Assembly (NCBI GenBank): GCA_023436175.1
Contig: JAEZKE010000034.1
Coordinates: 1 to 28,531, forward strand
From: Methanobacteriota archaeon
GTDB lineage: Archaea; Methanobacteriota; Methanobacteria; Methanobacteriales; Methanobacteriaceae
Reading direction: 5' to 3'
Length of the DNA: 28,531 nt
Position numbers and translations under genes: made by a program. Numbering within the stretch: the stretch's first letter is position 1; each line of letters opens with the position of its first letter. The notes beneath the pieces were generated by a model that saw nothing but the letters and a program-made list of their open reading frames with translations, was not told the DNA's origin and searched no databases. Shown piece by piece: positions 5,188 through 13,330 of this stretch.

Positions 5188-5213
5188 TAATACTAATAGA
5201 AAGTTTTTTATTA
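5188..5213 (+). promoter_or_regulatory. Array promoter 6 (BRE/TATA), gene at 5287
   Basis: TTAATACTAATAGAAAGTTTTTTATTACG keeps the BRE/TATA core of the other array promoters. Downstream of TATA the sequence differs (GGTATTAATATAC). Confidence 0.65.
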
Positions 5214-5235
5214 CGGTATTAATATACTATCTCAC

Positions 5236-5259
5236 AACACATGTGTAAAAACCTGTGTT
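5236..5259 (+). promoter_or_regulatory. Leader hairpin of the gene at 5287
   Basis: AACACA (5236-5241) pairs with TGTGTT (5254-5259). A local palindrome, ACACATGTGT (5237-5246), is a competing fold. The position is 26 bases from the TATA centre, as for the gene at 4376. Confidence 0.5.
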
Positions 5260-5286
5260 AAATATATGCACATGGAGGTGTAATAT

Positions 5287-5607
5287 ATGAAAAAAGAACT
5301 AGGCGTTCTCCTACTGATTTTTATAGCCACAGTAGGACTCTCAAGTGTAGCATCAGCCCAGCCTGTTGCACAAACCGCGCAAGGACCAAGCATCTATGGG
5401 GGCCATGGAGGTCATGGAACTTATGGAAATTATAGAACTCATTTTGGACGTTGGACCATATTTAGAAGATTCGTTGTATCTTCTAGATTTGCCGTTAACA
5501 GAATTAGATACCGATACCACTCACCTATGTTTAGGGTTACAGCTGCATACATAGGACATCACAGATTCATTGTAACTGTCTGGAGAAGATTCTACTACCG
5601 CAGATAA
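5287..5607 (+). CDS. Secreted Arg-rich small protein, 106 aa
   Basis: ATG follows GGAGGTG (5274-5280). It has the same signal peptide as the gene at 4376 (MKKELGVLLLIFIATVGLSS, then VASA before QP). The mature part begins QPVAQTAQGP, followed by a Gly/His linker (GGHGGHGTYG) and a basic segment with about 14 Arg, several His/Tyr and no Lys, Asp or Glu. It ends VTVWRRFYYRR. The alignment with the paralogue is good in the leader and around VTVWRR but poor between. This is the pattern of a fixed export leader with a fast-changing mature part. Unknown function. A surface-acting cationic protein is the simplest reading. Confidence 0.75.
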   Translation: MKKELGVLLLIFIATVGLSSVASAQPVAQTAQGPSIYGGHGGHGTYGNYRTHFGRWTIFRRFVVSSRFAVNRIRYRYHSPMFRVTAAYIGHHRFIVTVWRRFYYRR

Positions 5608-5620
5608 ATAGTCTAATTAC

Positions 5621-5656
5621 AGGGGTATTAATTTTTTCTGTACCCCTTGCTTTTTA
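5621..5656 (+). terminator. Terminator of the gene at 5287
   Basis: AGGGGTA (5621-5627) pairs with TACCCCT (5641-5647), followed by TGCTTTTT. It closes the small-gene array. Confidence 0.65.
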
Positions 5657-5979
5657 AACAAATATTGTTTTTAATTAACTGCTGCTTTTATTTTAAATTA
5701 CATTAATTGTAATAATTAATCTATGAAAAAAATAAAATCCAAATAAGCTTTTCTGCATAACAGTAATTTCATTATAGCACAGTATGCATAATTTAAACGT
5801 CAAAAACGTGCATCTATTTTACAATAATTTAAAAAAATTAATTCTAACTTAAAATGCCCTGAAATTACTTTTTTGAAACTTGGATTTAATTTTAAAAGAA
5901 ATATTTTTTACTAAACAGATAATACTTACAAATTTATATTTATTATTAAATATAAATTATTTATTAACTGGTGAGTTTT
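5657..5979. other. Intergenic region with promoter of the propeller gene
   Basis: The region is AT-rich without a gene. A TATA-like AAATTTATATTTATT near 5929-5943, followed by the GGTGA Shine-Dalgarno at 5970-5974, suggests a short 5' leader for the gene at 5980. No array-type promoter or hairpin is present, so the array ends at 5656. Confidence 0.4.
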
Positions 5980-7320
5980 ATGGATAACGATATAGAAAAA
6001 AGATGGTGGGTATTTCCAAGATTTAAAATAGAATTAATGGCTTCAGGATTAGATTTACCTGTTAATTTAGCATTTGTTCCAAATCCAACAGATGAACCAA
6101 ATGAGCCGCTTTTATATGTCACAGAACTTTATGGGAATGTTAAAGCCGTAACAACTGATTGGAAAGTTCATACATATGCAGAAAACTTACTAAACTATGA
6201 GCCCAATCATGAATTTCCAGGATCAGGTGAATCAGGAGTTACTGGTATTTGTGTTGAACCCGAGACTGGCGATCTATTCATAACAATGCTCTATGAAAAA
6301 AAGGGAGAACCCAAAAATAAATTAATAAGAACCAAAAGCAAAAATGGTTTAAAAATGGATTCTGCAGAAACACTTCTGGACAGTATACCATCTATTAAAG
6401 CCGCACATCAAATTCAAGCTGTTACTATTGGATTTGATGGTAAATTATATGTAAATCTTGGCGAAGGAATGGTCCACCCTGAAGTTGCTCAGGATGATAA
6501 TGAGTTAAGGGGAAAAGTCCTAAGGATGAACTTAGATGGTAGCATTCCAGATGATAACCCCAACCCCGACAGTTTAGTATATGCTAAGGGTTTTAGGAAC
6601 CCTTTTGGTGCTACTTGGCGTAAAAGCGATAAATCTCTTTATATTTCAGATAATGGACCTGCTTATGATGATCGAATTGCCAAAGTAGAAGCAGGAAAAA
6701 ATTACGGTTGGCCACAAAGCATGCGTGAAAACAGTTTGTTTTGGTGGCAGTTTACTCATGGACCTACAGCCCTTGCCTTCATGCAGAATGATGAATTCCC
6801 TTTTGACTTTGAGGATGAACTCTTTGTAGCTCTTTTTGGTGGATCATATGTAAAGGGTGAATCCATAAAAGGAAAGAAAATTGTAAAAATGAAACTTAAT
6901 GATGATGCTACCTCAGTTAAATCCTACGATGAATTTGTAAGATATACAGGTGAAGGAGCTGCAAGTCCTTGCGGATTAGCTTTCGGGCCTGGAGGATTAT
7001 ATTTCACAGATTTACATGGTGAAGAAAATGGATTTGCAAGGGCCTCCAGCGGAAATATATACAGAGTCGCTTCCATAATAAAAGGAGAGGGGGAAATAAC
7101 AGTTCCATATACTAAAGAAAATGCCGCTAAGTGCCTTTGTCCAGGATGTCCAACTCTTAATGAATGTATGAGAAATAGAAATCAACGTCTTTTCTGTGCC
7201 GGTGGGAAAACTGAGTGTGAACTTGAGAGAAAAGGCTGCCTATGTGGTGAATGTCCAATCGAAAGTCAGTATGGATTAACTGAGTTTTACTACTGTGATG
7301 AAGGGGCCGCTAAAAAGTAA
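5980..7320 (+). CDS. Sugar-dehydrogenase-like beta-propeller fused to a 10-Cys DUF2769-type domain
   Basis: ATG at 5980 lies five bases after GGTGA (5970-5974); the in-frame GTG at 5971 overlaps that site and is unlikely. Residues 1 to about 375 match the PQQ-dependent glucose/sorbosone dehydrogenase propeller family. Markers include GLDLPVNLAFVPN, HQIQAVTIGFDGKLYV, RGKVLRMNLDGSIP, GFRNPFGATW, NYGWPQ and PCGLAFGPGGLYFTD. Residues 380-446 hold ten Cys in the order CxC-x2-C-x5-C ... FC ... C ... CxC-x2-C ... YYC, which resembles archaeal DUF2769. There is no signal peptide, so it is probably cytoplasmic, unlike most relatives. PQQ synthesis is not known in these methanogens, so the cofactor and substrate are uncertain. 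The Cys tail may bind metal or Fe-S. It is followed 40 bases later by a free copy of the tail. Confidence 0.75.
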   Translation: MDNDIEKRWWVFPRFKIELMASGLDLPVNLAFVPNPTDEPNEPLLYVTELYGNVKAVTTDWKVHTYAENLLNYEPNHEFPGSGESGVTGICVEPETGDLFITMLYEKKGEPKNKLIRTKSKNGLKMDSAETLLDSIPSIKAAHQIQAVTIGFDGKLYVNLGEGMVHPEVAQDDNELRGKVLRMNLDGSIPDDNPNPDSLVYAKGFRNPFGATWRKSDKSLYISDNGPAYDDRIAKVEAGKNYGWPQSMRENSLFWWQFTHGPTALAFMQNDEFPFDFEDELFVALFGGSYVKGESIKGKKIVKMKLNDDATSVKSYDEFVRYTGEGAASPCGLAFGPGGLYFTDLHGEENGFARASSGNIYRVASIIKGEGEITVPYTKENAAKCLCPGCPTLNECMRNRNQRLFCAGGKTECELERKGCLCGECPIESQYGLTEFYYCDEGAAKK

Positions 7321-7360
7321 ATTTCCAATTTATTTTATTTTTTATAAGGAGGTTGAGATA

Positions 7361-7597
7361 ATGGTAGAAGAAAAGATTGTTCAGGATACAGAAGAAAATG
7401 CGGAATTATGTCTTTGTCCAGGATGTCCAACTCATAATGAGTGTATGGAAAGCAATAATGAACGACTCTTCTGTTCAAGAGGAAAAACGAATTGTGATCT
7501 TGAAAGAAGAGGGTGTCTTTGTGGTACATGTCCCGTTGAGAGAAACTATGGGTTAACTGACTTTTACTACTGCGCAGAAGGATTTGCTAAGAAATAG
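7361..7597 (+). CDS. Free-standing 10-Cys DUF2769-type protein, 78 aa
   Basis: ATG follows a strong AAGGAGGTTGA site (7347-7357). Nearly the whole protein corresponds to residues 380-446 of the product of the gene at 5980. All ten Cys align without gaps, and by hand count about 48 of 67 positions are identical. The family is a small archaeal Cys-rich group of unknown role, and the Cys spacing suggests metal or iron-sulfur binding. The 40-base gap and same strand suggest an operon with the propeller fusion. Either the fusion tail arose by duplication of this gene, or this gene is a detached copy. It ends in the same AKK tail. Confidence 0.75.
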   Translation: MVEEKIVQDTEENAELCLCPGCPTHNECMESNNERLFCSRGKTNCDLERRGCLCGTCPVERNYGLTDFYYCAEGFAKK

Positions 7598-7787
7598 AAC
7601 ATTATTTAATCCATTTATTGGTTTTTTATGTCTAAATCCAGTTTCTTTTAGATTTCAATATCTTCATTCTTTATTTTTTTAATTAAAATGTAATTTTAAC
7701 CAAAATCCAGAGATAGCTAACTTTTCCAACTTAAATTTAGAAATTAATTTATTATTTTAAATCAATAAATAAATAACAGGTGATTGC

Positions 7788-9644
7788 TTGGACTTTATAA
7801 CATCCGCGAAAGATAGATTTACTTTTTTAAAACTGGAAGAATCCGAGTATAAAAACTATTCATTAAAAGAAGACCATAATACTTCGTTATCTCCAATTGA
7901 AAATACTGTAAATGAATCCAGCAAGTCATTATCTTTGCGGAATATTCATTATCACGATGTTCTTGTTATAGGCGGGGGATTAACTGGACTTCGAGCATCT
8001 TTACAGGTTTCAGATGCAGGAATTAGTGTTGCAGTAATTACAAAAGTCCATCCACTTCGATCCCATTCAGTTGCAGCCCAAGGTGGTATGAACGCTTCTC
8101 TGGGTAATGTTCCAGGTGAAGGGGGCACTATGGATAGCTGGGAAACACATGCTTATGATACAGTAAAAGGATCTGATTACCTAGCTGATCAGGATGCAGT
8201 TGCACGTATGTGCCGTGAAGCTCCTGCAACTGTGATTGAACTGGAACACATGGGAACTGTATGGTCTAGACTAGAAAATGGAAAAATTGCTCAGCGTCCT
8301 TTTGGAGGTGCAGGATTTCCAAGGACGTGTTATGCAGCAGATCGAACAGGGCACAATGCACTTCATACATTATATGAACAGGTTACAGATGGGAATATAC
8401 CTGTTTACGAAGAATTTTTTGTAACTTCACTGGTACATGATAACGGACGATGTATTGGATGCACTGCAATTGAGATTATGACTGGAAATGTTCATGGATT
8501 TGTTGCTAAGGCTGTTCTCATGGCAACAGGAGGATTTGGCAGGATCTTCAATAAATCAACGAATGCACTTATTAACACTGGAGATGGGCAATCCCTTGCA
8601 CTAATGGCAGGCGTACAGCTCAAAGATATGGAATTTGTTCAATTTCATCCTACAACTCTTTATGGAACCAATATCCTGATAAGCGAAGCTGCTCGTGGTG
8701 AAGGAGGTATTATAACTAATAAAGATGGAGAGCATTTTATGAAGCATTATGCACCTAATTCAATAGATCTAGCTCCGCGTGATGTTATAGCAAGGGCTAT
8801 GATTCAGGAAATTGCAGAAGGAAGAGCTTATGATGGAGATTACTTCCATCTTGACCTCAGACATCTTGGCCCCAGCATCATTATGGAAAGATTACCAGGA
8901 ATACGGCAGATTGCCATGGATTTTGCAGGAGTAGACCCTATTAAAGATCCAGTACCAGTTCAACCTGGGCAGCATTATTCCATGGGAGGAATAGATGTCG
9001 ACATTAACGGAGCAACATCGCTTTCAGGGCTTTATGCTGCAGGAGAATGTGCCTGTATCAGCGTGCATGGTGCAAATCGGCTCGGTGGAAATTCACTCTT
9101 GGAAACAGTAGTTTTTGGACGGCTGACAGCAGATAAAATTATTGAAGACATCATGAATATTCCTGGGCCGAATTTTGAGCCAATACAATCTGCTATGCAG
9201 AAAATTGAGGCAAGAATCATACAGATACTTGAAAGAGATGATGAAAAACATCTTTTTAGTATTATGGACAATATAACACAGATAATGTTCGATAAATTTG
9301 GTATATTTCGCGACAAGGAAAGTATGCAAGAAGGACTTTCAGAAATTAAGAAAATGCAGGATGAGATTTCTCAGGTTTCCATCAACAATAAGGAAAGACC
9401 TGTAAATCAAGCGCTTATTCGGCTTTTTGAGCTTGAAAGTATGCTTAAGCTTGCTGAAGTGGTTGCAATTGGTGCCCTGTCAAGAAAAGAGAGTCGAGGC
9501 TCCCATACCCGAATTGATTACCCCTCACGTGATGATGCTAACTTTTTGAAGCATACAATTGTATCACTTCGAGGTGAAGAAATGGAGATTTCTTATAAAC
9601 CCGTTAAATTAGGCATGTTTAAACCAAAGGAGCGTGTTTATTAA
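7788..9644 (+). CDS. tfrA: Fumarate reductase / succinate dehydrogenase flavoprotein subunit (TfrA-like)
   Basis: The subunit reduces fumarate to succinate with FAD in the reductive branch of the methanogen citrate pathway. The FAD-binding fold starts at DVLVIGGGLTGLRAS (about residue 57). The RSHSVAAQGG motif follows at 91-100; its His93 is at the place of the covalent FAD His of bacterial FrdA, although methanogen TfrA is reported to hold FAD non-covalently. Active-site motifs are QFHPTTLYG, EAARGEGGIITN and HGANRLGGNSLLE. The start is TTG at 7788, five bases after AGGTGA (7778-7783). This gives an unusual ~50-residue polar N-terminal extension. No Met lies between the start and residue 101, so a shorter protein would need TTG at codon 50, which lacks a Shine-Dalgarno site. 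It overlaps the next gene by one base (TAATG). Confidence 0.88.
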   Translation: MDFITSAKDRFTFLKLEESEYKNYSLKEDHNTSLSPIENTVNESSKSLSLRNIHYHDVLVIGGGLTGLRASLQVSDAGISVAVITKVHPLRSHSVAAQGGMNASLGNVPGEGGTMDSWETHAYDTVKGSDYLADQDAVARMCREAPATVIELEHMGTVWSRLENGKIAQRPFGGAGFPRTCYAADRTGHNALHTLYEQVTDGNIPVYEEFFVTSLVHDNGRCIGCTAIEIMTGNVHGFVAKAVLMATGGFGRIFNKSTNALINTGDGQSLALMAGVQLKDMEFVQFHPTTLYGTNILISEAARGEGGIITNKDGEHFMKHYAPNSIDLAPRDVIARAMIQEIAEGRAYDGDYFHLDLRHLGPSIIMERLPGIRQIAMDFAGVDPIKDPVPVQPGQHYSMGGIDVDINGATSLSGLYAAGECACISVHGANRLGGNSLLETVVFGRLTADKIIEDIMNIPGPNFEPIQSAMQKIEARIIQILERDDEKHLFSIMDNITQIMFDKFGIFRDKESMQEGLSEIKKMQDEISQVSINNKERPVNQALIRLFELESMLKLAEVVAIGALSRKESRGSHTRIDYPSRDDANFLKHTIVSLRGEEMEISYKPVKLGMFKPKERVY

Positions 9645-10417
9645 TGAAATTCAAAGTGTATAGATGTAATAATAGAATGGATTCTCCGAGTTATGAAACC
9701 TTTGAGTTGGAACCTGTTTCCGGAATGACTGTATTGGAGGCTTTATTTCAAATTCAGAAGCAATTTGATGATTCCCTTGCATTCCATTACTCTTGCAGAG
9801 GTGCAGTCTGCGGCACATGTGCAATGCTTATTAACAAAGTTCCCCGACTTGCATGCAGGACACAGGTAGTGCCTCTCCTTAAAGGAGAACTTAAAACAAA
9901 TCTCGTCCCATATCATGCAATTGAAGAGATAAATGTACCCTGGAATCCAGAAGATGAAATTTTAGTCGAACCACTTCCTCATTTACCCGTTATAAAGGAT
10001 CTCATCGTGGACATGAGCACTTTTTTTAAATACTACAGGTTTGTTGAGCCTGTATTCAAACCAGCAGCCCCTTCTCCTGAAAAAGAAAGGTTCATGGAAC
10101 CCGATGCCATACCTGAACTAGAGTTGTATACAAATTGTATTCTCTGTGCAGCATGTTTCGGGGCATGTCCTGTGGATGGGAAAAATCCAGAATATTTGGG
10201 TCCTGCTGCACTTGCCAAGCTTTACAGGTTTCATATTGATCCACGTGAATCAAAGAGTACAGAAAGACTGGAACTGGCAAATATCCCCAATGGATGGTGG
10301 GCATGCGAATTTTATGGAAATTGTACCCGAGTATGTCCAAAAGGAGTACCTCCAACTATTGGAATTGCAAAAGCCCGGAAAGAACTCGAAAATAAAGGAA
10401 AATCTTCGGAGGGCTGA
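9644..10417 (+). CDS. Fumarate reductase / succinate dehydrogenase iron-sulfur subunit (short, no HdrB-like domain)
   Basis: ATG at 9644 overlaps the tfrA stop by one base, with AAAGGAG at 9626-9632. The N-terminal ferredoxin-like domain has C51, C56, C59 and C71 for [2Fe-2S]. The C-terminal domain has C165, C168, C171 and C175 plus C221, C227 and C231 for [4Fe-4S] and [3Fe-4S], the full FrdB/SdhB set. At 257 residues it equals bacterial FrdB/SdhB. It lacks the HdrB-like cysteine-rich half of Methanothermobacter TfrB (about 490 aa), which takes electrons from CoM-SH and CoB-SH. No membrane anchor genes follow, so the electron donor is unclear. The next genes are the lyase and a rubredoxin fusion, which may be a partner. 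Confidence 0.87.
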   Translation: MKFKVYRCNNRMDSPSYETFELEPVSGMTVLEALFQIQKQFDDSLAFHYSCRGAVCGTCAMLINKVPRLACRTQVVPLLKGELKTNLVPYHAIEEINVPWNPEDEILVEPLPHLPVIKDLIVDMSTFFKYYRFVEPVFKPAAPSPEKERFMEPDAIPELELYTNCILCAACFGACPVDGKNPEYLGPAALAKLYRFHIDPRESKSTERLELANIPNGWWACEFYGNCTRVCPKGVPPTIGIAKARKELENKGKSSEG

Positions 10418-10419
10418 AG

Positions 10420-11817
10420 ATGCGCCTGGAAAAAGATTCAATAGGTGAAAAAGAAATCCAGGATAATGTATACTACGGTATTCAAACCCTTCGGGCAGTT
10501 GAAAATTTTCCTGTTAGCGGCAGGCGTGAACGCCCGGAACTAATCAAAGCTTACATACTGGTAAAAAAAGCAGCTGCAATTACCAATATGGAACTTGGAA
10601 CTCTTGATAATGTACTGGGAGAATCTATTGTAAAAGCTGCAGATGAAATTATCAGTGGAAAGCTTGCTGATCAGTTTCCCCTTGATATTTTTCAGGCAGG
10701 GGCAGGTACATCCTTTAATATGAACATCAATGAAGTGCTTGCAAATCGTGCGCTTGAAATTCTAGGGAAAAAAAGAGGAGAATATGATTATTTAAGTCCT
10801 AATGACCATGTCAATCAATCACAGTCCAGTAATGACACTTTTCCTACAGCATCCCATATTGCCATTCTTTTTGATGCTGATGTACTCAACATAGTTCTGC
10901 TAAATCTTGCAAATGCATTTAAGCAAAAAGGCAAAGAGATTTCTTCTATTCCAAAATCTGGACGGACTCACCTCATGGATGCAGTACCTGTAACCATTGG
11001 AGACGAATTTATTGCATATGGACGTGCAATTAAACGGGCTGCAGAAAGAATCCGTGAACGCAGGAATGATCTTCTTGAAGTGGCAATAGGAGGTACTGCA
11101 ACTGGAACTGGAGTGAATTCTCCGCTATTTTACAGGGAAAAAGTAGTGAAAAAACTCGCTGAATTAACATCTCTTGAACTTATTCCTGCAAGTGATAGCT
11201 TTGAAGCATTACAAAGTCGTTCCCAGATGGCTGCATTCTCAGGGGCACTACGAGAACTTGCTCTTGAACTGATTAGAATATCGAACGACCTCCGCCTAAT
11301 GGGATCCGGCCCAACATCAGGACTAAATGAGATTATTTTACCACCAGTTCAGCCGGGATCATCCATTATGCCCGGGAAAGTTAATCCAGTTATGGCAGAA
11401 TGCCTTAATATGGTATCATTTCAGATCATAGGGAATGATACGGTAGTTTCACTTGCAGTCCAAGCAGGACAGCTTGATTTAAATGTAATGACCCCCGTTA
11501 TGACCTCTAATATACTTGAATCAACATCTATGCTTAATAATTACCTCCCAGTTTTCCAATCTAACTGCATTGAAGGTATCCGGGTCAATGAAGAACGATT
11601 ACAAAAGATTGTTAAAATAAATCCAATCCTTGCAACACTTCTTTCACCAAAAATCGGATATTTACATGCGGCAGAACTTGCTAAAGAATCTATGAAAACA
11701 AATCAGCCCATTCAGGATCTCGTTACTGCAAAAGGGATTCTCTCTGAAGAAGAAGCAAATAGGTTGTTTAATCTTGAAAGCATATCAAAAAATCGTTATC
11801 GAAAGGAAGAAAAATAA
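10420..11817 (+). CDS. aspA: Aspartate ammonia-lyase (aspartase/fumarase superfamily)
   Basis: ATG is two bases after the preceding stop, with GGAGGG at 10408-10413. The 465-residue length and all signatures fit the class II fumarase/aspartase family: YYGIQTLRAVENFPVSG, GAGTSFNMNINEVLANRA, HVNQSQSSNDTFPTA, GRTHLMDAVP and the catalytic-loop signature GSSIMPGKVNPVMAE (about 313-327). The YYGIQTLRAxENFP start, GAGTS and KVNPVMAE are closer to Bacillus-type aspartase than to fumarase, where GTQTNMN is usual. I therefore favour aspartate = fumarate + NH3, but fumarase activity is not excluded. Translational coupling to the fumarate reductase genes suggests that its fumarate is reduced to succinate directly, or that the operon makes fumarate for biosynthesis. 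Confidence 0.8.
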   Translation: MRLEKDSIGEKEIQDNVYYGIQTLRAVENFPVSGRRERPELIKAYILVKKAAAITNMELGTLDNVLGESIVKAADEIISGKLADQFPLDIFQAGAGTSFNMNINEVLANRALEILGKKRGEYDYLSPNDHVNQSQSSNDTFPTASHIAILFDADVLNIVLLNLANAFKQKGKEISSIPKSGRTHLMDAVPVTIGDEFIAYGRAIKRAAERIRERRNDLLEVAIGGTATGTGVNSPLFYREKVVKKLAELTSLELIPASDSFEALQSRSQMAAFSGALRELALELIRISNDLRLMGSGPTSGLNEIILPPVQPGSSIMPGKVNPVMAECLNMVSFQIIGNDTVVSLAVQAGQLDLNVMTPVMTSNILESTSMLNNYLPVFQSNCIEGIRVNEERLQKIVKINPILATLLSPKIGYLHAAELAKESMKTNQPIQDLVTAKGILSEEEANRLFNLESISKNRYRKEEK

Positions 11818-11851
11818 TTATAGTCCTAACTTTCTGTGAAGGTGAACTAAA

Positions 11852-13102
11852 ATGAAATATCTCTGCACTTATTGTAGTGTTTATGTATATGATGAAGACA
11901 GTGGCGATTCAATTACAAATTTAGAACCAGGTACAAGTTGGAATGAGATCCCAGATAACTGGCGCTGCCCAGTTTGCGGAATGCCCAAAGATTACCTGCA
12001 ACAGATACGTGATGATATATTTGCCATTAAAATGGAAGCTTATAAGGGACAAGGAGGAACCAATGACCTTAACTATTACCGTTCTGTAGGGCGGAAAATG
12101 CTTACAGGCATTTGCGGCGTTTTCCCTACTTGTGATGGTAAACCTGGCAGGACATGTGTTGGGCAAAAATACGGGGCCCCAATTGGCATGGGAGGTGCAG
12201 GGCAGGGCAAAACCTTTGAGGCAAACTACGATGCCCTCCAAAGGTATAAACTAAAGATGCACGTGATCAAAGCCCACCATGAACCAGAAATGTCCATTTC
12301 TACCTTTGGAAAAGAGATTAGTGCCCCTGTTATGGGCGCCAGCCTTTCAGGAGTCAAATCCAGTATGAATGATGCAATTTCCGAGGATGCATTCTATCGA
12401 GGACTCCTACGAGGTGCAAGGGCCTTTGGATCCATTGGAATGGTAGGAAATACTCCCACCAGTCCTGATGATTTAGGAGTCAAAGTTATAGGAGAAATTG
12501 GAGGCTGGGGAATTCCAATGCTTAAACCTCAGTCACAGGAACGGCTCATCCAACTGATACGATTAGCTGAAGACATGAACGTGATTGCAATAGGAGTCGA
12601 CCTGGAAGGGGCAGGTTCAACCTTCTGGACAGCTTCTGAGAAAATGGTATACCGAAAAAGTGAGAGTGACCTTCAGGAATTAGTGGACTGCACAGAAAAA
12701 CCCATGATCTTCAAGGGCATTATGAGTACCGAAGATGCAACCAAAGTAGTAGACTCAGGCGCTAGTGTCTGTTATGTATCTAACCATGGAGGTAGAGTTC
12801 TTGATGGAGGACAGGGAGTAGCAGAGGTGCTTCCAGATATTGCACTGGAGATTTCAGGAAAAATTCCCATCATGGCGGATGGAGCAGTAAGAACCGGTTT
12901 TGATGTGCTCAAAATCATAGCTCTCGGAGCGGATGTAGCATTAATTGGCAGAACTCTTGCCCAAGTAGCTATAGGCGGGGGTGAAGTAGCTGTGAACATG
13001 TATTTTAAGTACGTCAAAGAAGATCTTCGCAGGGCCATGATTCTAACTGGATGTGACACACTCCAAGATGCAACTATGGATATTTTAGCCATATCCAGCT
13101 AA
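11852..13102 (+). CDS. Rubredoxin fused to FMN-dependent alpha-hydroxyacid dehydrogenase-like domain
   Basis: ATG follows AAGGTGA (11839-11845), 34 bases after aspA and on the same strand, so it is probably the fourth gene of the operon. Residues 1-50 are a rubredoxin: C5-x2-C8 and C39-PV-C42-G with PDNWRCPVCG. A further Cys-containing segment (CGVFPTCDGKPGRTC) links to a TIM-barrel flavoprotein. Its FMN family signature is SNHGGRVLDGGQGV (about residue 309), with an IMADGAVRTGFDVLKIIALGADVALIGR phosphate-binding region. Such enzymes oxidise lactate, glycolate or similar 2-hydroxyacids or act as FMN reductases. The substrate here cannot be read from the sequence. The fused rubredoxin suggests one-electron exchange, perhaps with the neighbouring fumarate reductase or in oxidative-stress defence. 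Confidence 0.82.
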   Translation: MKYLCTYCSVYVYDEDSGDSITNLEPGTSWNEIPDNWRCPVCGMPKDYLQQIRDDIFAIKMEAYKGQGGTNDLNYYRSVGRKMLTGICGVFPTCDGKPGRTCVGQKYGAPIGMGGAGQGKTFEANYDALQRYKLKMHVIKAHHEPEMSISTFGKEISAPVMGASLSGVKSSMNDAISEDAFYRGLLRGARAFGSIGMVGNTPTSPDDLGVKVIGEIGGWGIPMLKPQSQERLIQLIRLAEDMNVIAIGVDLEGAGSTFWTASEKMVYRKSESDLQELVDCTEKPMIFKGIMSTEDATKVVDSGASVCYVSNHGGRVLDGGQGVAEVLPDIALEISGKIPIMADGAVRTGFDVLKIIALGADVALIGRTLAQVAIGGGEVAVNMYFKYVKEDLRRAMILTGCDTLQDATMDILAISS

Positions 13103-13275
13103 ATCATAATTAGAAATTCCAGTAACTATTCACATGTATTGTTACAAAAGAAAATCAACTTAATTAACATTTAATTGTCTGATTTTAGATAGAAACGTTA
13201 AAAAATGTTAATTAGCTCTTTAATATTAATTTTAGACGCTGCCATCATATATTACCATAACACTTAAAGTTTTGA

Positions 13276-13326
13276 AATATATAAATGAGTAATTAGTATT
13301 AAACCTGTTATTTTAACTGGTGGTGA
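13276..13326 (+). promoter_or_regulatory. Promoter and Shine-Dalgarno of the permease gene
   Basis: GAAATATATAAAT (13275-13287) is a good archaeal TATA box. GGTGGTGA (13319-13326) is the ribosome binding site. The only codon at the normal distance (4 bases) is ATT at 13331, and this site decides the start assignment. Confidence 0.55.
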
Positions 13327-13330
13327 ACTA

